Below are positions 53,680 to 60,477 of a DNA stretch of 64,000 bases, one piece after another. Origin of the DNA: Prevotella sp. MGM1 (GTDB lineage: Bacteria; Bacteroidota; Bacteroidia; Bacteroidales; Bacteroidaceae). A model generated the notes under the pieces. That model was given only the letters and a program-made list of their open reading frames with translations. It searched no databases and was not told where the DNA came from. Made by a program: the position numbers and the translations under genes. Position 1 is the first letter of the stretch, and every line of letters begins with the position of its first letter. The stretch spans positions 119,594 to 183,593 of the forward strand of contig NZ_BEWV01000221.1 of the NCBI RefSeq assembly GCF_002933775.1. Direction: 5' to 3'.

Positions 53680-53790
53680 AATACATGTCTTTTAAAAGTA
53701 AAACAAAACTCCCCTTTTTCTCTCATGCGCAGGGGAAGAGGCGCGTTATCCTGAGGTTTGATAAATCCGGTCGTTGTCCTGATTTGTTTG

Positions 53791-53798
53791 CAAATATA
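53791..53798 (-). promoter_or_regulatory. -7 element of the stress cluster
   Basis: CAAATATA reads TATATTTG on the minus strand, 112 bases before the Lys/Cys-rich ATG. No other promoter was found inside the cluster. Confidence 0.55.
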
Positions 53799-54044
53799 TG
53801 AAGACAGTACGCAAAGAAAAAAATAATATACCATTTATTCAGTACTATTAAACCCCATTAAATTAAAAAAGTTTTATACGGGGAGTATATTTATAATTAA
53901 CGTGAATATGAAAGTTTTTTTGACATATTTTTGCCTTATACATTCTTGATTCCGTTTTCCACTCTCAGTAAGGATGATTTAATGCTGTTGTATCTTATTT
54001 ATAAATGGGTGCGGAAACTTAGTATGTCCGGATGACAATAAAGA

Positions 54045-54370
54045 ATAATATTTACAAAAGGTCATTCATATTTAGGTTATTTGAAAATTAAGATGCGGAG
54101 GCCGCAAATATCGCCGTATTTCAGCGTTTTATGCAATATGTTGTATATCAATGTTATACGAGAAATGTTTGTTGCTCGCACTCCTTGCATTCCGCTTTTT
54201 GAAAGTTCTGGTTTGCGTTTAGCGTCCCGTTGCTCTTCGTTTAGCCGCTAAGCGGAGAGCAATCGGCAGCCGAACGGATTCCATTTAGACACCCGTAGCA
54301 GGAAATCAGGCGAATTTCGGTGGTAAGATCAAGGCCCTATCGTATTGTGTATCGCAATCAGTATCGCATT
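54045..54370 (+). repeat. Dispersed intergenic element, copy D
   Basis: Third full copy of the ~330-bp element. It starts at ATATTTACAAAA, shares GGCCGCAAATATCGCCGTAT almost exactly with copy A (read on the minus strand) and TTGTATATCAATGTTATAC with it too. The unit array from 54213 (GCGTTTAGCGTCCCGTTGC, GTTTAGCCGCTAAGC) resembles copy C. It fills much of the 1128-base gap between the stress cluster and pnuC. No gene is credible there. Confidence 0.7.
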
Positions 54371-54598
54371 TGTTTTTCTATTTCGGTGAAAAATAAAGTG
54401 TTAAATCCTTGATTTTATTATTACGAAATCGTTTACGTGGAAATTCCTGTCGCGGTATGCCGTGGATGATGCTGGCCGAAAGTCCGGCCGTTGCAGAGAA
54501 ACGTGCGGATGCCTTATGGCTTGGTATTTTTTTACGCTTTGGATGATAAAGGATATTCATCCAAAGACATTTCAATCTTTGAAACAATTCCCATATAT

Positions 54599-54630
54599 TT
54601 TGGCTGTTACGTCTATTTTTCGTTCCTTTG
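54599..54630 (+). promoter_or_regulatory. Promoter of the pnuC operon
   Basis: TTTG at 54599-54602, 20-bp spacer, TTCCTTTG at 54623-54630 (one mismatch to TAnnTTTG). Start of a ~170-nt leader before pnuC. Confidence 0.55.
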
Positions 54631-54661
54631 CAGTCGAATATGAGGAGAGACATCCGTAATG

Positions 54662-54716
54662 ATACGTCGGAGCGTGGGCTACCGGTGGATATCAAACCTG
54701 CAGAGCCGGTACGTAT
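54662..54716 (+). promoter_or_regulatory. Possible leader structure before pnuC
   Basis: The strand CCGGTACGTAT (54706-54716) can pair with ATACG (54662-54666) plus TACCGG (54680-54685), leaving a 13-base bulge. Its place before thiamine genes suggests a thiamine-sensing RNA, but the conserved TPP-riboswitch segments CTGAGA and the AATGCCAGCG-like part are not in the right places. A 29-codon frame (54640-54729) overlaps it. Confidence 0.3.
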
Positions 54717-54807
54717 GATGCCATCGTGAGCGTAAGGTATATTTAAAGGTAAACGGTTTTTCTCGATTATCACATTATTGAGGTTGTCAAATTATAAAGT
54801 CTGAGAG

Positions 54808-55401
54808 ATGGAACGGCTATTGGAATATTTCGGAGTGCTGAGCGGTCTGCTTTACCTGTTTTTGGAAATCAGGCAACACCGTGCCATGTGGATAGTCGGT
54901 TTTCTGACCTCTTTTGTATATGTCTTTGTGTTTTTCTTTTCAAAGATATATGCTGACATGGGTCTGAATATATATTATGTGGTCATCAGTGTCTATGGTT
55001 TCTGGCAGTGGACGCAAGGCAAGGAGGGCAAAGAGGATGCCGCGGCAACGGCCACCCGGGATGAGATTATCTACCGCAATCTGACTCCCCGTCTTCTCGG
55101 TGTAGTCATGCTTGCCATTGCCGCGCTGTTCGCATCGCTATACAACCTGTTGCATCGGTTTACCGACTCACCGATACCGGTTGGCGACGCTTTTACCACG
55201 GCCGTCGGGATAGTTGCCACATGGATGTTGGCCCGGCGCTTCATTGAGCATTGGGTGTTTTGGATTGTTGTCAACTGTGTATCCGTATGGCTTTATTGCG
55301 GGCGCGGGCTTTACCCCACGATGTTTCTCTATTTTTGCTATGCCATACTGGCGGCAATCGGATTGTATACATGGAAAAAGAAAGGAATAAGACAAAGATG
55401 A
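54808..55401 (+). CDS. PnuC family vitamin transporter, probably for thiamine
   Basis: A 197-residue inner-membrane protein of the PnuC family, facilitators of nicotinamide riboside, thiamine or riboflavin uptake. Six to seven hydrophobic segments; the start LLYLFLEIRQHRAMWIVGF and YYVVISVYGFWQW are family-typical, and HWVFWIVVNCVSVWLYCGRGLYPTMFLYFCYAILA closes the core. The stop overlaps the next ATG (thiamine pyrophosphokinase) as ATGA, so this is the thiamine branch (PnuT), as known from other Bacteroidales. No TonB-dependent receptor lies next to it. Confidence 0.9.
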   Translation: MERLLEYFGVLSGLLYLFLEIRQHRAMWIVGFLTSFVYVFVFFFSKIYADMGLNIYYVVISVYGFWQWTQGKEGKEDAAATATRDEIIYRNLTPRLLGVVMLAIAALFASLYNLLHRFTDSPIPVGDAFTTAVGIVATWMLARRFIEHWVFWIVVNCVSVWLYCGRGLYPTMFLYFCYAILAAIGLYTWKKKGIRQR

Positions 55402-56054
55402 TTGAACCTTATGACTGCGTAATAATGGCAAACGGCAGTTTTCCGCAAGCCGACCTTCCTTTGGGCTTTCTGCGTAGGGCTTCCGTCGTCATTGCCTGCG
55501 ACGGAGCCATTGCGTCATTAGACAAGGCCGGCATAGTACCGACCGCCATCGTCGGCGATCTCGACAGTCTTTCGCCCGGTTTCCGGGAGCGGTATGCCGA
55601 CCGCATCCATCTTGTGGAAGACCAGGAAGTGAACGACCTTACCAAATCGATACTGTTCGCCCACCGGTCGGGCTACCGGGATGTTTTGATATTGGGAGCC
55701 ACCGGAATGCGTGAAGACCATACGTTGGGGAATATTTCTCTGCTTATGGAGCATGCGTATCTGTTCAGGCGCATAGAGATGCTTTCAGACTACGGACTTT
55801 TCACTCCGCTTATGAAAACGGCGACACTCATGAGCCGGCCCGGCATACAGGTGTCCCTGTTCTCCCTTTCTCCTTCCGGCACGCTGTCCGCGTCGGGTCT
55901 GCGTTGGCCGATCAGCGACAGGATGTTGACGGCTTGGTGGCAAGGCACTCTGAACGAGGCCGCAGGCGACAGCTTCACCGTGACGCTCTCACCGGAAGCA
56001 CGTGTGCTCGTATACCGCACATTGAGTGTTCCGGATAAGGAAACTGTGCGGTAA
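55398..56054 (+). CDS. Thiamine pyrophosphokinase
   Basis: Transfers pyrophosphate from ATP to thiamine, making the cofactor. 218 residues from the ATG at 55398, which overlaps the pnuC stop; another ATG at 55371 would add nine residues. Family motifs: CDGAIASLDKAGIVPTAIVGDLDSLS (catalytic aspartates), QEVNDLTKSILFA, ILGATGMREDHTLGNISLL and, at the C-terminus, LSASGLRWPISDRML. Together with pnuC it forms a salvage operon: uptake and trapping of thiamine. Confidence 0.92.
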   Translation: MIEPYDCVIMANGSFPQADLPLGFLRRASVVIACDGAIASLDKAGIVPTAIVGDLDSLSPGFRERYADRIHLVEDQEVNDLTKSILFAHRSGYRDVLILGATGMREDHTLGNISLLMEHAYLFRRIEMLSDYGLFTPLMKTATLMSRPGIQVSLFSLSPSGTLSASGLRWPISDRMLTAWWQGTLNEAAGDSFTVTLSPEARVLVYRTLSVPDKETVR

Positions 56055-56258
56055 TTCGGTTGGCTATGTATGGCCGACGGATTAATGGGCGTGAAGTTCT
56101 GTTCTTTTGCCATTAATATAATTGTTTGTTCCGGGAAAAGCGGCCCAAAAACGTTTTATGTCATAGATGAACGGGTAGGAAATGATTACGGTTGAGGCAT
56201 GTCTGATAATGCTTGTGACAAAATGGCGCAAGAAACAGACATTAAGTCATACCTGGAT

Positions 56259-56266
56259 TATGTTTG
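56259..56266 (+). promoter_or_regulatory. -7 element before dnaK
   Basis: TATGTTTG, a TAnnTTTG match 84 bases before the dnaK ATG. No CIRCE or other heat-shock operator was recognised in the 296-base gap. Confidence 0.4.
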
Positions 56267-56350
56267 GCACGCGCTTTGCTATAATATCTGCGGAAAGCGA
56301 AAGCAAGTACACAAATTAATAACGGAAATAATAAATAAAAAATAAAGATT

Positions 56351-58273
56351 ATGGGAAAGATTATTGGAATAGACTTAGGTACTACAAACTCATGCGTTGC
56401 CGTGTTTGAAGGCAACGAGCCGGTAGTGATAGCAAACAGCGAGGGCAAGCGCACCACACCGTCGGTTGTCGGCTTCGTAGAGGGCGGCGAGCGCAAGGTG
56501 GGCGACCCGGCAAAGCGTCAGGCCATCACCAACCCCAAGAACACCGTGTACAGCATCAAGCGTTTCATGGGTGAGACTTGGGACCAGACAAGCAAGGAAA
56601 TCGGCCGCGTGCCGTTCACTGTGGTAAACGAGGGCGGATATCCGCGCGTAGACATCGACGGCCGCAAATACACTCCGCAGGAAATATCGGCAATGGTGCT
56701 TCAGAAGATGAAGAAGACGGCCGAAGATTATCTCGGACAGGAAGTGACAGACGCTGTGATAACCGTGCCGGCATACTTCTCAGACTCTCAGCGCCAGGCA
56801 ACGAAAGAAGCCGGACAGATCGCTGGTCTTAACGTTCGACGCATCGTCAACGAGCCTACTGCGGCCGCACTGGCCTATGGTGTGGACAAGGCAAACAAGG
56901 ATATGAAGATTGCTGTGTTCGACCTTGGTGGCGGTACGTTCGATATCTCGATACTTGAATTTGGCGGCGGCGTGTTCGAGGTGCTCTCGACAAACGGTGA
57001 CACACACCTCGGCGGCGACGACTTCGACCAGGTTATCATCGACTGGCTCGTGCAGGAATTCAAGAACGAGGAGGGAGCGGACCTTACGCAAGACCCGATG
57101 GCTATGCAGCGACTGAAAGAGGCTGCTGAAAAGGCGAAGATAGAGTTGTCAAGCTCTACGTCGACAGAGATCAACCTGCCTTATATCATGCCAGTGGGCG
57201 GTGTGCCGAAGCACTTGGTGAAAACCCTGACACGCGCTAAGTTCGAGCAATTGGCTCACGAACTGATCCAGAACTGTCTCATACCGTGCCAGAACGCAAT
57301 GCGCGACGCAAAACTATCCACATCGGATATAGACGAGGTTATTCTCGTGGGCGGCTCAAGCCGTATACCGGCAGTGCAGACACTGGTGAAGAACTACTTT
57401 GGCAAAGAGCCTTCAAAGGGTGTGAACCCCGACGAGGTTGTGGCCGTGGGTGCTTCCATTCAAGGCGCGATCCTCAACAAGGAAGGCGGCGTGGGCGACA
57501 TCGTGCTGCTCGACGTGACTCCGCTTACTCTCGGTATCGAGACTATGGGCGGTGTGATGACTAAACTCATCGAGGCTAATACGACCATACCCTGCAACAA
57601 GAAGGAGACATTCTCTACCGCGGTGGACAACCAGACGGCCGTGACAATCCACGTATTGCAGGGTGAGCGTCCGATGGCCGCTCAGAACAAGAGCATCGGT
57701 CAGTTCAATCTCGAAGGCATTGCTCCGGCTCGCCGCGGTGTTCCGCAGATTGAGGTTGCGTTCGACATCGACGCCAACGGTATTCTCAAAGTGTCGGCCA
57801 AAGACAAGGCGACAGGCAAGGAGCAGGCAATACGTATCGAAGCTTCATCTGGTCTGAGTCAGGAGGAAATCGACCGCATGAAGGCAGAAGCAGAGCAGAA
57901 CGCTGAGAATGACAAGAAGGAGCGTGAGCGCATCGACAAGTTGAATCAGGCAGACTCGCTCATATTCACCACAGAGAACTTCTTGAAAGACAACGGAGAC
58001 AAGATTCCGGCCGACCAGAAGGCTCCTATCGAGACTGCTCTGCAACAGCTCAAAGATGCCCACAAGGCAGCCGATATAGCCGCAATAGACACTGCGACAG
58101 CCAACCTAAACAACATCATGCAGGCGGCCAGCCAGCAGATGTATCAGGGAGCAGGCCAACCGGGTGCCGATCAAGGCTTCAATGCTCAGCAGGCATCCGG
58201 CCAGCAGGCGCAGAATAACGGCTCAAAGGCAGATGAAAATATTCAGGATGCCGACTTTGAGGAAGTGAAGTAA
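56351..58273 (+). CDS. dnaK: Molecular chaperone DnaK (Hsp70)
   Basis: ATP-dependent chaperone of 640 residues, full length. Nucleotide-binding domain: [18 protein letters not shown], the phosphate loop [29 protein letters not shown] and [14 protein letters not shown]. The linker [15 protein letters not shown] is followed by the substrate-binding domain ([19 protein letters not shown]) and the tail DADFEEVK. Transcribed alone here: dnaJ and grpE are not adjacent. Codon use is strongly biased, as expected for a highly expressed gene. A terminator follows, and the mobile region begins directly after it. Confidence 0.98.
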   Translation: MGKIIGIDLGTTNSCVAVFEGNEPVVIANSEGKRTTPSVVGFVEGGERKVGDPAKRQAITNPKNTVYSIKRFMGETWDQTSKEIGRVPFTVVNEGGYPRVDIDGRKYTPQEISAMVLQKMKKTAEDYLGQEVTDAVITVPAYFSDSQRQATKEAGQIAGLNVRRIVNEPTAAALAYGVDKANKDMKIAVFDLGGGTFDISILEFGGGVFEVLSTNGDTHLGGDDFDQVIIDWLVQEFKNEEGADLTQDPMAMQRLKEAAEKAKIELSSSTSTEINLPYIMPVGGVPKHLVKTLTRAKFEQLAHELIQNCLIPCQNAMRDAKLSTSDIDEVILVGGSSRIPAVQTLVKNYFGKEPSKGVNPDEVVAVGASIQGAILNKEGGVGDIVLLDVTPLTLGIETMGGVMTKLIEANTTIPCNKKETFSTAVDNQTAVTIHVLQGERPMAAQNKSIGQFNLEGIAPARRGVPQIEVAFDIDANGILKVSAKDKATGKEQAIRIEASSGLSQEEIDRMKAEAEQNAENDKKERERIDKLNQADSLIFTTENFLKDNGDKIPADQKAPIETALQQLKDAHKAADIAAIDTATANLNNIMQAASQQMYQGAGQPGADQGFNAQQASGQQAQNNGSKADENIQDADFEEVK

Positions 58274-58307
58274 GTATCGATAAATAACGATAACAATAAA
58301 TAGGAAT

Positions 58308-58346
58308 ATAGGGTGTAACTCAATAAGTTACGCCCTATTTCTTTTT
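58308..58346 (+). terminator. Terminator of dnaK
   Basis: ATAGGGTGTAACT (58308-58320) pairs with AGTTACGCCCTAT (58326-58338), one G-T pair, 5-base loop, followed by TTTCTTTTT. Confidence 0.85.
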
Positions 58347-58363
58347 GTAGACTTTTCTTTGGC

Positions 58364-58397
58364 TTTGCTTATTTCTCGGATTTTTATCGTATATTTG
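58364..58397 (+). promoter_or_regulatory. Promoter of the excisionase-like/integrase pair
   Basis: TTTG at 58364-58367, 22-bp spacer, TATATTTG at 58390-58397, 93 bases before the first ATG. A short direct repeat GTACC flanks ATAATT just downstream. Confidence 0.55.
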
Positions 58398-58489
58398 TAC
58401 CATAATTGTACCGACACTTAAAAGTAGATAATGTGACACTTACAAGAATGCCGGTATTGAGAATGAGGAATATAAGTAAAAAGTAGATT

Positions 58490-59050
58490 ATGCCAGCAGC
58501 AAAATTTGAAATAAAACGGAAGTGCCAGATTTGTGGAGAAGAGTTTTTAGCCAAAACAATAGAATCTTGGTATTGCTCTCCCAAATGTTCCAAAATTGCA
58601 TGGAAGCGACGCAAGGATGAAGAACAAAGATTGCAAAGGTTGGACGAAGTGGTTAAGAAGATACCCAAGTCCAAAGAGTACATCACGGTTCCTGAAGCAT
58701 ACGCATTGTTTGGCATAAGCAAGGAAACTCTTTATCGTTTGATTCGTAAGGGTACAATCCCCAGTGTAAATGCAGGAGAAAGACAGACATTACTATCAAA
58801 AGCAGAACTGATGAAACTCTATCCTCCACGCAAGAAAGCTCTCACAAAGCCGAAACCTGTTGCCAAACTATATAGTCTGGAGCCGAAAGATTGTTATACC
58901 ATTGGAGAAATCACAGAGAAGTTTCTTGTGAATGAAAGTACAGTTTATCTCCACATACGCAAATACTCTATCCCTACCCGGCAGATTGGGAACTTTGTGT
59001 ATGTACCCAAGAAAGAAATTGATAACTTATATAAAGGTGTGAAGCGATGA
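58490..59050 (+). CDS. Excisionase-like protein: zinc ribbon and two HTH_17 domains
   Basis: A 186-residue DNA-binding protein of AT-rich, foreign composition. Residues 11-33 form a CxxC...CxxxC zinc ribbon (CQICGEEF, YCSPKCSK). Two helix-turn-helix modules of the excisionase/MerR-like HTH_17 type follow: ITVPEAYALFGISKETLYRLIRKGTIPSV (about 63-92) and YTIGEITEKFLVNESTVYLHIRKYSIPTRQIG (about 135-166), each with the wing and VYVPKKEIDNLY-like end. It overlaps the integrase start as ATGA. In Bacteroidetes elements such proteins control excision or early transcription. Confidence 0.85.
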   Translation: MPAAKFEIKRKCQICGEEFLAKTIESWYCSPKCSKIAWKRRKDEEQRLQRLDEVVKKIPKSKEYITVPEAYALFGISKETLYRLIRKGTIPSVNAGERQTLLSKAELMKLYPPRKKALTKPKPVAKLYSLEPKDCYTIGEITEKFLVNESTVYLHIRKYSIPTRQIGNFVYVPKKEIDNLYKGVKR

Positions 59051-60192
59051 AGAAAGCATTAGTCAATACACGAGTGTCGGTAAAGCTCCGCAAATCTGAA
59101 TATCGTGATGAATGGTATCTTTATGTGGAATCTTATCCTGTATTCCAATCCGGAAAAGATACGCCACAAAGAGTGCGTGAATATCTCAATCGTACCATTA
59201 CAACACCTATTTGGGATAAGTCACGCAATGCAAGGACTAATGCCGAAGGCAAAACCACTTATAATCCGAAGCGAGATTTGAACGGTGTCATTCAATGTAA
59301 GTCGCAATTAGACCAGGAATCATGTATCTATGCCGACAAGGTCAGAAGCCTACGACAAAAGGAATACGACAATGCAGCTTTATATGCCGATACCGATGCA
59401 GAACAGGCGGAGCAGTTGGAACGCTCCCGAAGTAATTTCATTGAGTACTTCGACCATGTGCAGCGAACAAGGCATGCCCATAGCTCTGATTCTATCATTG
59501 TCAACTGGAGGAGAGTGCATGAATTATTGAAGATTTTCGCAAAAGGTGACACCATTCTCTTTTCGCAAATAGACTTAAAGATGGTTGAATCGTTCCGGCA
59601 ATTCATAATGAATGCCCCACAAGGAGGCACTAAACGAGGTACGATTTCTCAAAATACAGCAGCAACCTATTTCTCTATCTTCAAAGCCGGATTGAAACAG
59701 GCTTTTATAGACGGATATCTGACTATTGATATTTCTGCAAAAGTCAAAGGCATTCAAGAAAGGGAAAGCCGGAGAGAATATCTCACGGTAGAGGAATTGA
59801 ACCGACTGGCTCAAACACCTTGTGACCCATTACTGAAACGTGCTGCCTTGTTCTCTGCTTTAACAGGAATCCGTCATTGCGACATTCAGAAGTTGAAGTG
59901 GTCGGAAGTGGAAATGTTCAATGGAGGCTATCGGTTGAATTTTACTCAGCAAAAGACAAAAGGAGTTGAATATATGCCTATATCAGAGCAAGCATATAAT
60001 CTCTGTGGAGAGCCAAAAGAGGGTGAACTTTTGGTTTTTGCCGGACTTCCTGACCCTTCTTGGATAAACCGTCCTGTCAAAAAGTGGGTTGAAGCTGCCG
60101 GAATCACCAAACACATTACCTTCCATTGTTTAAGACATAACAGTTTACCTTTTTCGCTAAAATTCAATAGCTTACAAAATATTTCAACTTGA
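59047..60192 (+). CDS. Tyrosine recombinase/integrase, truncated before the catalytic Tyr
   Basis: Site-specific recombinase of mobile elements, 381 residues. The N-terminal arm-binding part (1-110), core-binding domain (about 125-240, ending NTAATYFSIFKAGLKQAFIDGYL) and the first half of the catalytic domain are normal: SALTGIRHCDIQKLKW with catalytic Arg, QQKTKGVEYMPIS with Lys, FHCLRH with His-x-x-Arg. After HCLRHN, however, the sequence becomes NSLPFSLKFNSLQNIST and stops; the expected ...GH...TxxxY segment is missing in all three frames, so it is a deletion or fusion, not a frameshift. The product should be inactive. Confidence 0.85.
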   Translation: MKKALVNTRVSVKLRKSEYRDEWYLYVESYPVFQSGKDTPQRVREYLNRTITTPIWDKSRNARTNAEGKTTYNPKRDLNGVIQCKSQLDQESCIYADKVRSLRQKEYDNAALYADTDAEQAEQLERSRSNFIEYFDHVQRTRHAHSSDSIIVNWRRVHELLKIFAKGDTILFSQIDLKMVESFRQFIMNAPQGGTKRGTISQNTAATYFSIFKAGLKQAFIDGYLTIDISAKVKGIQERESRREYLTVEELNRLAQTPCDPLLKRAALFSALTGIRHCDIQKLKWSEVEMFNGGYRLNFTQQKTKGVEYMPISEQAYNLCGEPKEGELLVFAGLPDPSWINRPVKKWVEAAGITKHITFHCLRHNSLPFSLKFNSLQNIST

Positions 60193-60271
60193 TAGGTAAT
60201 GATTTAGAAACCAGCGAAATTCTGTATCTCACTTCGTTTTGCTATAATTCAAAAGAACGCCTTTTTAGCTG

Positions 60272-60279
60272 CAAAGATA
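60272..60279 (-). promoter_or_regulatory. Orphan promoter facing the truncated integrase
   Basis: CAAAGATA reads TATCTTTG on the minus strand, pointing into the integrase 3' end. No gene on that strand starts below it. It looks like the promoter of a gene lost at the junction near 60140. The 285-base gap 60193-60477 otherwise holds only the terminator at 60428-60469. Confidence 0.45.
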
Positions 60280-60427
60280 ATATTATTTTTTGAGAAACAC
60301 ACCTTCGTAAAAGAAATTCCATGAATATTAATATTCAGCAATTACCACTGATACATATCACATCAAAGAAATCGTAAGGACAAAGCGGAAATAATAGTCT
60401 AATACAAATTATTCCTAAGGGAGGGAC

Positions 60428-60469
60428 ATAAATTTGAATGTGTCTGTGTATAGGCACATTCAAATTTAT
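60428..60469. terminator. Terminator of the PHP-ATPase gene
   Basis: ATAAATTTGAATGTG (60428-60442) and its exact complement CACATTCAAATTTAT (60455-60469), 15 bp, 12-base loop. It lies 9 bases beyond the stop of the minus-strand gene. Confidence 0.75.
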
Positions 60470-60477
60470 AGATTTAT

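Noticed and set aside
53493..53834. 113-codon minus-strand frame overlapping the Lys/Cys peptide
   Set aside because: Composition (runs of K, R, P) is that of an out-of-frame shadow, and the cluster promoter lies inside it.
54640..54729. 29-codon frame just after the pnuC promoter
   Set aside because: Starts almost at the likely transcription start and overlaps the possible leader fold; no coding signal beyond an open frame.
54378..54773. 131-codon minus-strand frame and a 65-codon plus-strand frame in the gap before pnuC
   Set aside because: Neither has family-like sequence; both cover the pnuC promoter region, and one runs to the border of repeat copy D.
58397..58416. GTACC direct repeat as an attachment site of the mobile region
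   Set aside because: Only five bases, and no matching copy was found at the other side of the AT-rich segment.
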